A stretch of DNA of 36,200 nucleotides, taken from assembly GCF_024518575.1 (NCBI RefSeq), contig NZ_JANIHG010000015.1, forward strand, positions 1-36,200, in the 5' to 3' direction. Under the pieces are notes generated by a model. That model was not told the DNA's origin, ran no database searches, and worked only from the letters and a program-made list of their open reading frames with translations. This document shows positions 22,541-30,269 of this stretch, in pieces (within the stretch, counting starts at the first letter, position 1; the number at the start of each line of letters is the position of its first letter). The position numbers and the translations under genes were made by a program. This DNA is from Methanothrix sp. (lineage in GTDB: Archaea > Halobacteriota > Methanosarcinia > Methanotrichales > Methanotrichaceae).

Positions 22541-23839
22541 ATGGAAGTGAAGCTGGATCCCTGGGGCTCATCTCAGATCGAAGATTACTCAAAGCTTTTC
22601 GAGGAGTTTGGAATCTCGCGATTCGAGGAGATCCTGCCTGAGATCGACGATCCGCATCCCTACATGAGAAGGCGCATCATATTCGGGCACAGAGATTATG
22701 ATATCGTTCTCAGGGCGATGAAGGAGCGCAGGCCGTTTGCGGTCATGAGCGGCTTCATGCCCAGCGGCAGAGCGCACTTCGGCCACATGATGGTGATGAA
22801 CGAGATCATATGGCACCAGAGGCACGGCGCGGATGCATTCGTGGCCATCGCAAACATGGAGGCGCATGCAGTGCGCGGGATCAGCTGGCAGAGGTGCAGG
22901 GAGCTCGGGATAAACGATTACATCCTGAGCCTCATAGCGCTCGGCTTCGAGCCCACCGGCCACATATACTTCCAGTCGGAGAACTACAGGATGAGGGATC
23001 TCGCATTCGAATTAGCTGCAGAGACGAACTTCTCAGAGGTGAGTGCGATCTACGGTTTCTCCGGAGAGACATCCATCGGCCACATGGAGAGCGTGATGGC
23101 CCAGGGCGCGGATATACTCCATCCGCAGCTTCCAGACTACGGAGGTCCGAAGCCTGTTGTTGTTCCTGTGGGATCTGACCAGGACGCGCACATGCGGCTG
23201 ACTCGAGATCTCGCATACAGGATGCGAAAATTTCTGGTCGAGCAGAGGGAGGGATACATAAGCATCCGGGGGAAGGCGGCAGGCCCGGATCTCATCACAG
23301 CGGCTGCAGATGCTCTGATCGATGCGGGATACAGGATCAGGCAGTACTCAGAGCACATAGATCTCTTCGATGGCGACAGCGCTGAGAGGATCGATGAGAT
23401 CATAAGAGAGGTCGAGGTGAAGAACGGCGAGTTCGGCTTCATCCCCCCGGCATCGATATACCACAGGTTCATGACCGGACTGACAGGCGGAAAGATGTCG
23501 TCCAGCCGGCCGGAGAGCCACATAGCTCTGACAGAGGATCCTGAGGAGGCCGCGAGCAAGATCATGAAGGCGATAACCGGAGGGAAGCAATCTCTGGCCG
23601 AGCAGCGACGCTATGGTGGAGAGCCTGAGAGATGTGCTGTCTACGAATTTCTGCTCTTCCACCTCGCAGAGGATGACAGGGAGCTGGAGGAGCTGTACGA
23701 GGAGTGCAGGAGCGGCAGGCAGATGTGCGGCACCTGCAAGAAGAATGCAGCAGCCAGGATCAGAGAGTTCCTGAGAGAGCATCAGAGCGCCCGCAGGGAT
23801 GCAATTCACAGGCTGCAGGAGTTCGGTCTGAAGCCTTGA
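22541..23839 (+). CDS. trpS: Tryptophanyl-tRNA synthetase, archaeal/eukaryotic type
   Basis: A 432-residue class I synthetase that charges tRNA-Trp. The N-terminal extension and SGFMPSGRAHFGHM with the HIGH-like HFGH (79-82) mark the archaeal/eukaryotic type. VPVGSDQDAHMRLTRDLAYR and GGKMSSSRPES (the KMSKS loop) are clear. The C-terminal part has CGTCKKNAAARIREFLREHQ, as usual for archaeal TrpRS. Start chosen by TATA box distance. It appears monocistronic; upstream 22277-22500 has no gene I can support. Confidence 0.93.
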   Translation: MEVKLDPWGSSQIEDYSKLFEEFGISRFEEILPEIDDPHPYMRRRIIFGHRDYDIVLRAMKERRPFAVMSGFMPSGRAHFGHMMVMNEIIWHQRHGADAFVAIANMEAHAVRGISWQRCRELGINDYILSLIALGFEPTGHIYFQSENYRMRDLAFELAAETNFSEVSAIYGFSGETSIGHMESVMAQGADILHPQLPDYGGPKPVVVPVGSDQDAHMRLTRDLAYRMRKFLVEQREGYISIRGKAAGPDLITAAADALIDAGYRIRQYSEHIDLFDGDSAERIDEIIREVEVKNGEFGFIPPASIYHRFMTGLTGGKMSSSRPESHIALTEDPEEAASKIMKAITGGKQSLAEQRRYGGEPERCAVYEFLLFHLAEDDRELEELYEECRSGRQMCGTCKKNAAARIREFLREHQSARRDAIHRLQEFGLKP

Positions 23840-24200
23840 TCTCAGCCATCCCTCTGGATCGTGCTGCAGGCTCTTCGCGGGGATACAAGCCCAGCTAGAT
23901 CCTGCCCCAGTACCAATTGACTCTATCTCCTCTGTCAGGTATCTGAACTGAGATCATCAGCGCCCATTTCTCGGGTTCATGGATATCCCCCGCCAGAGGC
24001 CGTCGATTCCCTATGTCTCATACAATCTCCTTCAGGTCATGATCCACCGAATCAGGGAATGAATGGCAGCACTTTTGCACCCTATTTGACACCTCCCATC
24101 TTTTCCTGATCTCCTGCAGATTCTCTTCACAGACAAAAGAGAAATAATAAAAGAGGTTAATTGATCAGTTAGGATTCAGGCTTTCATGCTCCGCCATTGA
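23840..24200. other. 361-base gap with a possible small gene remnant
   Basis: No complete gene is visible. On the minus strand, 24018 to about 24135 reads as 30-odd codons of protein-like sequence (EENLQEIRKRWEV, then SNRVQKCCHSFPD and VDHDLKEIV) ending in TGA 24018-24020, but no good start or ribosome site exists. An AT-rich AAATAATAAAA at 24142-24152 is the likely TATA box of the following operon, about 50 bases before ATG 24201. Confidence 0.35.
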
Positions 24201-24890
24201 ATGGGGGCGGTTGGGACGGGACACATAGAGAAGATGCCCACGGGTATCCCGGGGCTGGACGAAATGCTGGAAGGGGGGATACCGGTACCTTCCAGCGTTC
24301 TTATCTCAGGGGAGACAGGCAGCGGAAAGACGACTCTCTGCATGCAGTACCTCTTCAAGGGAGCGGAGCTTGGTGAGCGCGGGATATACTTCATGGCGCT
24401 CAGCGAGCCTGCCGAGCTGATGCTGAGGTTCATCTCCACCTACGAGTTCGTGGATCACAGGCATTTCGGCACCCTGATAAGATACGTTGATCTGGGGGAG
24501 GTCATAGAGAGGGGTGATGAGGACGAGATCCTGGAGCTGATGGATCGCGAGGTCAGGAGCTTTCAGCCCAGAAGAATAGTCATAGACTCACTCCCCTTCC
24601 TCAAGACGGTGTTGAAGGATAACTACAGCAGATTTCTCTTCAGGCTGGGCGCCATGATGAAGAGCTGGAAGGGCGTGGTTCTGATAACAGCCGAGTCCAG
24701 ATCGAGCACTCCCTACCCACAGGATATCGCCTGCATAACAGATGGGGTGATAATACTCTACAACATGGAGATAGGCAGGACCAGGCGGCGATCCCTGGAG
24801 ATCCTCAAGATGATGGGTACATCTCACCGCGCTGGAAAGCATGCTCTTGATATATCGTCAAAGGGCATAACTGTTTACCCGGGACTGTAG
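24201..24890 (+). CDS. KaiC/RAD55-like RecA-fold ATPase
   Basis: A 229-residue single-domain ATPase. Typical KaiC opening PTGIPGLDEMLEGGIP (13-28), Walker A GETGSGKT (37-44), Walker B RRIVIDS (124-130, D129) and an ALSEPAE segment where KaiC has its catalytic Glu pair; only one Glu sits at the expected place. The C-terminal GVIILYNMEIGRTRRRSLEILKM matches the family's last strands. Such stand-alone KaiC-like proteins are common in archaeal signalling. It is the first gene of a tight operon: three bases separate its stop from the small membrane gene, which overlaps the SLC5-DUF835 gene. An ATPase that signals with that sensor is my inference. Confidence 0.82.
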   Translation: MGAVGTGHIEKMPTGIPGLDEMLEGGIPVPSSVLISGETGSGKTTLCMQYLFKGAELGERGIYFMALSEPAELMLRFISTYEFVDHRHFGTLIRYVDLGEVIERGDEDEILELMDREVRSFQPRRIVIDSLPFLKTVLKDNYSRFLFRLGAMMKSWKGVVLITAESRSSTPYPQDIACITDGVIILYNMEIGRTRRRSLEILKMMGTSHRAGKHALDISSKGITVYPGL

Positions 24891-24893
24891 GCC

Positions 24894-25106
24894 ATGACCA
24901 TATCGACGAAGGGACTCTTCGAGCAGATCGAGCTCTGGGTGCTTGCGTTTGTACTAGCTGTGGCTCTATTCAACTGGCCGATCCTCTCGATACCCAGCCC
25001 CACCGAGAAGATTTTCGGATTTCCAGAACGGCTCATCTATATATTTGTGGCCTGGATACTTGTGATACTCTGCGCATACATCTTCGACAGGAGGGGTGCG
25101 AGATGA
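24894..25106 (+). CDS. Small two-helix membrane protein, CbrX-like partner of the SLC5 sensor
   Basis: A 70-residue protein with a polar start (MTISTKGLFEQIE), helix 1 (LWVLAFVLAVALFNWP), a loop SIPSPTEKIFGFPE, helix 2 (RLIYIFVAWILVILCAYIF) and a basic tail DRRGAR. The layout, with a G-F/I-P loop and a (L/I)YIFVAW helix, resembles the small proteins encoded before SLC5-type sensor kinases such as CbrA (CbrX-type). That family likeness is from memory. Its stop overlaps the start of the next gene as ATGA (25103-25106), which implies translational coupling and probable pairing of the two products. Confidence 0.7.
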   Translation: MTISTKGLFEQIELWVLAFVLAVALFNWPILSIPSPTEKIFGFPERLIYIFVAWILVILCAYIFDRRGAR

Positions 25107-28100
25107 GCGCACCGATTTTTGCATTCGCCCTGCTGGTCTCATACCTCCTCCTGCTGAGCCTGGTGGCATACTATGCAGACAGGCAGAGGCAGGCCGGCAG
25201 GAGCATAGTCTCAAATCCATATGTCTATGCGTTATCCCTGGCGGTATACTGCACAGCATGGACATTCTATGGAAGCATCGGGAGAGCTGCGACAAGCGGG
25301 CTGGAGTTTCTCACGATATACATAGGCCCGACATTTTTGATGCTACTCGGATGGGTGATGATACGCAAGATCGTCCGCATATCAAAGGAGTACCGTCTCA
25401 CATCTGTCAGCGATTTCATAAGCTTCAGGTACGGCAGAAGCTACGCCATAGGAGCAATAGTGACTATTGTGAGCCTGATGGTCGTCATACCGTATGTCGC
25501 ACTCCAGCTCATAGCCATATCCAGCTCGATACAGATAATAAGCGGCGGAGAGACTTTCTGGGGCACAAAGCTTGTCGTGGCAGTCCTGCTCGGCATATTC
25601 GCAATAATCTTCGGAGCGCGACACCTCGATCCGATGGAAAGACACGAGGGGCTTGTAGCAGCGGTCGCATTTGAGTCCATAGTCAAGCTGACCGCGTTCG
25701 TCGCAGCGGGAGCATACATAACCTGGGGCATCTTCGGTGGTTACTCTGAGATAATAGATCGTGTGCTGTCCACGGAGGAGTTCGCCCATCTCATAACAAT
25801 AGAGTATACCTCCTGGTTCACCCTCACGCTGATATCTTTCTTCGCGGCGTTTCTTCTCCCGAGGCAGTTTCATGTCATGGTTGTCGAGAACTCTGATGAG
25901 TCTCACATAAGAAAGGCCATGTGGTTGTTTCCCCTGTATCTGCTTCTGATAAATCTCTTCGTTCCAGCGATAGCTGGAGCCGGCCTGATCCTGAATGTAC
26001 CCGGGGTCAAGGATATGTTCGTTATAGAGATCCCGTACTCAATGGGCAACATACCTCTCGCTGTGCTCGTCTTCATAGGAGGCGCATCTGCAGCCACTGC
26101 GATGGTGCTCGTCGACAGCGTCGCAGTTGGCCATATGATGCTGAATGAGCTCGAGCTGCCGCATCTCATGAGATACATAGGCAAGGGCAGGGGTCTCCCG
26201 GGTCTTCTGCTCAATGCCAAGCGCATCAACATACTTCTCGTGGTGATCCTCGGCTACCTCTACTCCAGGGCTGTCGAGTACCAGAGCCTGGTGGATATCG
26301 GCCTCATATCCTTCGTGGCTGCGAGCCAGATGGGTCCGGTTGTGATAGGTGGTCTGTACTGGAGGAAGGGCAGCAGGGAGGGTGCGATCGCAGGTATGAG
26401 CGCTGGCTTCGTGCTATGGGTGTACACAGCATTGATCCCGACAATGGTCAAGGCTGGCTGGCTATCGCGCTCGATTCTGGACGAAGGCCCATTCGGTATA
26501 CAAGCACTCAGACCGACGAACCTCTTTGGCGTGGATCTGGACCCATGGACGAACTCTGTCTTCTGGAGTCTTCTTATTAACGTGAGCCTTTATGTGCTAA
26601 TCTCTTTGATGAGCAGCCAGACGCCTGAGGAGAGGGTCGAGGCAGAGGGATTTGTCGAGATATTCAGCGAGAGGAGGGGTGCGATTCCGATCGAGCGGCC
26701 GGCAATAAGGTTGGGGACTGTTGATGAGGTCGAGTCGATGCTGGCCAGATACATCGGGGCGGAGAAGGCCAGGCTTCTGATAGACGCGGATCTTGCAAGG
26801 CTTGGCGTCTCCAGGGATAGGGTTGATGCCAGGCACCTCCTGGATCTCTGGGATCATGCGGAGAGGATCCTCACAGGCTCGCTGGGGACCTCCACAACAA
26901 GGATCATCGTTGAGGAGCAGACCATACCAAGGCCGGTGGTCGAGAGAAAGGGGGAGGTCCCGCCGAAGTTCAGGCTCGAGCCCGGCAGGATATATTTTTC
27001 GGCGGAGAGGGCATACGAGATCTTCACAGATCAGGTGACGCATGGCTTTGAGGGGCTCTGTGTTACACACAGACATCCAGATGAGGTCAGGAGCAGGTTC
27101 GGGCTCACAGAGACGCCGATTATATGGCTCAATCCCAAAAAGGAGGGGCGAGAGAAGCATATCTCCCCTGCGAACCTGCCGCTCTTATTTCTCACAATAA
27201 AGACGTTCGTCGAGTCCAGCAAAAACAGCGTGATACTTCTTGATAGTCTGGAGCATCTTGTGAGTGTAAATGAGAATGTCACACAGGAAGAGGATATGCT
27301 GGACTTTGTCAATCAGCTGGAGGGTCTCGTTCGCAGGACCGGCACGAGGCTGCTCCTGGCTGATTCCTCGGATTTCGTGGGCTTCTGCGGTGTATCCAAG
27401 ACGGAGCCGGTCGATGTGAAGGGGCTGATATTCACCGCAGGCCCGCTGCCATCCTATCTTCTCAGGGTGTTCATACTTGCCATAATTGCAAGCACAAGAT
27501 CTCCTGAAGCTGCCATGGATATCGCAAACTCGGTTCTCAGGGAGCAATCGGGCATCTCTGAGGAGACATCATGCGACCCTGACATGCGTGGCAGGGGTCT
27601 GATCGAGATCGATACCAGGTGCAAGATCACCAGGAGGCATTTCTTCACGATAATCAGGCGGATATCCGCGGGCGTGAGCAGGATCGATCCTGGCTTCGAT
27701 GCTGCAAAGGTCCTCAGACCCCTCATCGACAAGTTCGGCTTCAGCATATACGAGCTGGTCCTCAACCCGGGCACAACATATGCGATAGAGGAGGATAAGC
27801 CTGCTCGCTGCTTTGAGATATTCAGCGAGCTGATTCACGCAGGCCTAGATGGTTTGTCCATATCGAGGTACAACCCTGAGACCCTGCGCGAGAAGTACGG
27901 AATCTCGCCTGAGTGGGTCATATGGCTGACGCAGAAGACAGAGGAGGGCAAGTTCAGATCTGTGGATCCCACGAACTTCCCCAGGCTCAGCTCGATGATA
28001 TCGGATTTCCTGAGGAGAGCGGAGTATCCGGTGATACTCCTGGAGGGCATAGGCTATCTGATCACGCAGAGCAACTACGAGACCGTTCTCAGATTCATAC

Positions 28101-28222
28101 AGTCGCAGAGGGATGAGGTATCCCTGCGAGGAGCGGTGATGCTCGTGCATATAGATCCTCTCTCCCTGGACACTAAGGAGCTGCACAGGCTTGAGGGCGA
28201 GATGGAGCAGCTGAAGCTTTGA
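25103..28222 (+). CDS. SLC5 transporter-like sensor with STAC-like linker and two DUF835 domains
   Basis: A 1039-residue fusion. Residues 1-500: sodium:solute symporter (SLC5) membrane part of about 13 helices, with YCTAWTFYGSIGRAATSGLE, TSVSDFISFRYGRSYAIGAI and IPYVALQLIAISSSIQ, the forms seen in the CbrA type. Residues about 506-606: a soluble segment (PEERVEAEGFVEIF, then ARYIGAEKARLL, AERILTGSLGTSTTRII) like the STAC linker of SLC5-histidine kinases. Residues about 624-757 and 886-1039: two DUF835 domains, each with a G(L)SxxxxxP(E)xxR..(Y/F)G core, an IWL turn and a VILL(D/E) strand. No kinase, HAMP or phospho-acceptor region is present. It may take up or sense a small solute and pass the signal through DUF835; the ligand is unknown. 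Confidence 0.85.
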   Translation: MSAPIFAFALLVSYLLLLSLVAYYADRQRQAGRSIVSNPYVYALSLAVYCTAWTFYGSIGRAATSGLEFLTIYIGPTFLMLLGWVMIRKIVRISKEYRLTSVSDFISFRYGRSYAIGAIVTIVSLMVVIPYVALQLIAISSSIQIISGGETFWGTKLVVAVLLGIFAIIFGARHLDPMERHEGLVAAVAFESIVKLTAFVAAGAYITWGIFGGYSEIIDRVLSTEEFAHLITIEYTSWFTLTLISFFAAFLLPRQFHVMVVENSDESHIRKAMWLFPLYLLLINLFVPAIAGAGLILNVPGVKDMFVIEIPYSMGNIPLAVLVFIGGASAATAMVLVDSVAVGHMMLNELELPHLMRYIGKGRGLPGLLLNAKRINILLVVILGYLYSRAVEYQSLVDIGLISFVAASQMGPVVIGGLYWRKGSREGAIAGMSAGFVLWVYTALIPTMVKAGWLSRSILDEGPFGIQALRPTNLFGVDLDPWTNSVFWSLLINVSLYVLISLMSSQTPEERVEAEGFVEIFSERRGAIPIERPAIRLGTVDEVESMLARYIGAEKARLLIDADLARLGVSRDRVDARHLLDLWDHAERILTGSLGTSTTRIIVEEQTIPRPVVERKGEVPPKFRLEPGRIYFSAERAYEIFTDQVTHGFEGLCVTHRHPDEVRSRFGLTETPIIWLNPKKEGREKHISPANLPLLFLTIKTFVESSKNSVILLDSLEHLVSVNENVTQEEDMLDFVNQLEGLVRRTGTRLLLADSSDFVGFCGVSKTEPVDVKGLIFTAGPLPSYLLRVFILAIIASTRSPEAAMDIANSVLREQSGISEETSCDPDMRGRGLIEIDTRCKITRRHFFTIIRRISAGVSRIDPGFDAAKVLRPLIDKFGFSIYELVLNPGTTYAIEEDKPARCFEIFSELIHAGLDGLSISRYNPETLREKYGISPEWVIWLTQKTEEGKFRSVDPTNFPRLSSMISDFLRRAEYPVILLEGIGYLITQSNYETVLRFIQSQRDEVSLRGAVMLVHIDPLSLDTKELHRLEGEMEQLKL

Positions 28223-28247
28223 ATCTCTCTATAGGAAGTGACTTCCT

Positions 28248-28322
28248 CCCCGCCATGAAGTGCGGGGCTTCCTGCGTTTCGACCTGTTGTCGAAGCCCTT
28301 CGACGTCAAGTCGAAGGCTTCG
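28248..28322. repeat. IS605-like hairpin with alternating GTCGAAG palindromes
   Basis: CCCCGC (28248-28253) pairs with GCGGGG (28262-28267), followed by CTTCCTGCGTTTCGACC, the right-end style of IS200/IS605 elements. Behind it GTCGAAG (28289-28295), CTTCGAC (28298-28304), GTCGAAG (28310-28316) and CTTCG (28318-28322) alternate, so several competing hairpins are possible. The SLC5-DUF835 gene ends 26 bases before it, so it may also act as a terminator. Confidence 0.45.
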
Positions 28323-28440
28323 TAGATCTGGTTATCCAGTATTACCCCTCTCCAACATAGCATTTTTTTAAAATACATAAATTCCAGTTATCTTTGGATT
28401 TTGTTTCTTATTTTCGACTAAATTTCAGATAAAGTTTGTG

Positions 28441-28478
28441 GTATCATTTATTTTATTTATTAGATGGTTAAATGATAC
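28441..28478. repeat. Inverted repeat in the AT-rich island
   Basis: GTATCATTTA (28441-28450) and TAAATGATAC (28469-28478) are exact reverse complements with an 18-base AT-rich spacer. Confidence 0.45.
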
Positions 28479-28491
28479 TTTAAAGTAATTT

Positions 28492-28570
28492 GGATGCTTA
28501 ATATATACTAAAAAAGGAAAATATTGAGAATAAACATGAGATCTACGTTAATATTCGATACTAAGCATCC
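28492..28570. repeat. Wider inverted repeat in the AT-rich island
   Basis: GGATGCTTA (28492-28500) and TAAGCATCC (28562-28570) are exact reverse complements 61 bases apart, and flanking bases continue the match partly. It may be another small inverted-repeat element. Confidence 0.35.
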
Positions 28571-28617
28571 GAAATGGATGATAGCCATTAAAATACTTCA
28601 AATTATCGGTTCAGCAC

Positions 28618-29279
28618 GTGAACCTGTCCGAATAACACTATCACCCCTCGCGAAGTTATAGTAAAAGATAAACATTTTATATAAGTTGTTCCAGCATTCT
28701 ATAGCTCTTGTCCATCTCAGGCTTCCGGTTTTATGCGTTTGAAGTTCACAGTTATTGAGCAGAAGAATATTTTTGCCCGTTGCTTGAACGAGGAGAATAC
28801 AGATTCCACGAGGCTTCGATCCCCAAATGATTCGTATCTGACTTTTACGAAGTCGGCAGAGTGCGTCTCTGTACCATGGACCCTCTTAGATGAATTATTT
28901 TATTTCTTTCAAGATCATTTGCAGCAAAAAAGTAACATTTCCTACCATTATATTTCAGAATAGTTTCGTCTACACCGAACCTCACTATGCCAAGCGACTT
29001 TACATTCTCGGGTTTATAATCAAGAGACTCCTTGAACCGTGTGATCCAGTAATGTACACTCGACTTGCCCACACCAAGAACTGACGCCGTCCTCCTCACA
29101 CTGGATGAGACCATATAATATCGCGAAAAGCTTGATTTCTAAAGGCACCTTATTCCTGCTGAAGAGGGGTATGCTGGATAACACAGAAATCAAAGATGTA
29201 GATGTCATCGCCTCTTTAAATTTCATTGAAGTAACCTTATACTCGGCTCTGGCTTTTATCTTATTCGGACAGGTCCCAC
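28618..29279 (-). mobile_element. Degenerate IS6-like insertion sequence with intact inverted ends
   Basis: The left end GTGAACCTGTCCGAATAA (28618-28635) matches, inverted, the right end TTATTCGGACAGGTCCCAC (29261-29279), apart from one base missing near the tip. The roughly 660 bases between hold one transposase reading frame on the minus strand broken by frameshifts. I see no target duplication. GC content here is far below the neighbouring genes. Confidence 0.75.
28727..29226 (-). pseudogene. IS6-like transposase, frameshifted
   Basis: Three minus-strand pieces in different frames join into one DDE transposase. Piece 1 (from 29226) ends in NKVPLEIKLFAILY. Piece 2 (from about 29114) carries a helix-turn-helix (TASVLGVGKSSVHYWITRF) and the first Asp in FGVDETILKYNGRKCYFFAA. 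After another shift near 28860, DRGPWYRDAL supplies the second Asp in one frame and YESFGDRSLVESVFSSFKQR, with the catalytic Glu, in another, ending at TGA near 28727. The order and motifs match archaeal IS6-like (ISC-type) transposases. With at least two frameshifts it cannot make an active enzyme. Confidence 0.75.
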
Positions 29280-29321
29280 AAGAGAAAAGTAAACTTCATT
29301 TATTTCTTACCGGCAAATAAA

Positions 29322-29406
29322 TGCGGGGGAAGGGATTTGAACCCTTGAACTCCTGCGAGAATAGATCTTGAGTCTATCACCGTTGGCCTGGCTTGGTTAC
29401 CCCCGC
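29322..29406 (-). tRNA. tRNA-Leu (anticodon CAA)
   Basis: An 85-base type II tRNA. The acceptor stem GCGGGGG pairs with CCCCCGC at 29323-29329, with discriminator A and no encoded CCA. The anticodon stem ATAGA/TCTAT holds loop CTCAAGA, giving anticodon CAA, which reads the Leu codon UUG. A long variable arm (TCTCGCAGGAGTT region) identifies leucine, and the T arm GGGTTCAAATCCC is regular. No intron is visible. The broken IS ends 42 bases beyond its 3' end. Confidence 0.93.
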
Positions 29407-29500
29407 GTTCTGTATTCAGTAGCGGATTCGATCCATATAAGGATTTCTGGTACCGCTGCCAGCGCGCAGCTCTGATCACGCCTGAAGAGCCATTCTCCCA

Positions 29501-29638
29501 TCAGCAGCAGCGTTTCAGCTCCAGTAGCCTGTCGATCTCACGCTTGTAGCACTTCTCGCATATCCTTCTCGGCCCGAGCTCTCTGTGCATGACCTTGAGG
29601 AGGTGCACTCCATCAGCGCCGCAAATCTCGCATCTCAT
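29501..29638 (-). CDS. 45-residue zinc-ribbon-like protein
   Basis: Reading the minus strand from ATG 29638 gives MRCEICGADGVHLLKVMHRE, then LGPRRICEKCYKREIDRLLE and LKRCC, stop at 29501. Cys3-Cys6 and Cys27-Cys30 form two CxxC knuckles, the spacing of a zinc ribbon, and the rest is basic and helical. It is divergent from the L10e gene, with a TATA-like TTTATAAG in the shared 120-base gap (near 29703-29710). Function unknown; RNA or ribosome binding is a guess from size, charge and neighbours. Confidence 0.6.
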   Translation of the reverse strand: MRCEICGADGVHLLKVMHRELGPRRICEKCYKREIDRLLELKRCC

Positions 29639-29703
29639 ATGCCACGCTCTGAGCTGGCTGGCTCTTATTGTTGACGCCAGAAGCGCACCTCGGATACTAA
29701 GAC

Positions 29704-29710
29704 TTATAAA
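29704..29710 (+). promoter_or_regulatory. TATA box of the L10e operon
   Basis: TTATAAA, about 50 bases before the TTG start at 29759. It reads nearly the same in reverse (TTTATAA), so it may also serve the divergent zinc-protein gene. Confidence 0.5.
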
Positions 29711-29745
29711 CTAGTGGATGGCAGGTAGCAGGTATCAAGCTCATC

Positions 29746-29750
29746 GGAGG
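29746..29750 (+). promoter_or_regulatory. Ribosome site for the TTG start of L10e
   Basis: GGAGG, eight bases before TTG 29759. No ATG lies in frame before residue 8, supporting TTG. Confidence 0.6.
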
Positions 29751-29758
29751 AGTGTTAT

Positions 29759-30256
29759 TTGACGCGAAAACCAGGAAGCATGTACAGAAGGATCGAGCGG
29801 CCTTACACCCGCAGGGAGTACATAGGAGGCGTCCCTGGAAGCAAGGTCGTTCACTATGACATGGGGAATCTCACCGCAGAATTCCCTGTGAAGCTATCTC
29901 TTGTGGTGAGAGAACCATGCCAGATCAGGCACACTGCACTTGAGGCGGCAAGGGTTGCTGCAAACCGTTATCTCCTTAAAACACTTGGAAGGAACGATTT
30001 CCATCTTAAGCTGAGGGTCTACCCTCACCATGTCATAAGGGAGAACAAGCAGGCTACAGGCGCAGGCGCTGACCGAGTCTCCAGCGGTATGCGTCGCGCA
30101 TTCGGGAAGCCTGTCGGCACAGCGGCCCAGGTTTACCCCGGACAGCGGATATTCACGCTGGGTGTGCACCCTGAGCATATCGAGGAGGCCAAGACGGCTC
30201 TGCGAAGGGCTGGACACAAGCTGCCCTCGCCGGTCCAGATCATCGTAGGCTCCTGA
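29759..30256 (+). CDS. rpl10e: Ribosomal protein L10e (uL16)
   Basis: A 165-residue ribosomal protein of the large subunit, at the A-site/P-site tRNA channel. It begins [20 protein letters not shown], and contains [19 protein letters not shown] and [20 protein letters not shown], the strongly conserved core, and ends with [20 protein letters not shown]. The length is normal. Start: TTG 29759 with GGAGG eight bases before it. The aIF2-beta gene follows 13 bases after the stop, so this is probably a translation operon. Confidence 0.95.
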   Translation: MTRKPGSMYRRIERPYTRREYIGGVPGSKVVHYDMGNLTAEFPVKLSLVVREPCQIRHTALEAARVAANRYLLKTLGRNDFHLKLRVYPHHVIRENKQATGAGADRVSSGMRRAFGKPVGTAAQVYPGQRIFTLGVHPEHIEEAKTALRRAGHKLPSPVQIIVGS

Positions 30257-30269
30257 ATGGTGACCAGGC

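Noticed and set aside
24018-24135. Minus-strand protein-like frame of about 38 codons (EENLQEIRKRWEV...).
   Set aside because: No start codon with ribosome site, and only one helix-like stretch; at most a remnant.
28223-29406. Searched for a second copy of the tRNA-Leu 3' end as an attachment site.
   Set aside because: TGCGGGG at 28261 matches only 7 bases and belongs to the IS605-like hairpin.
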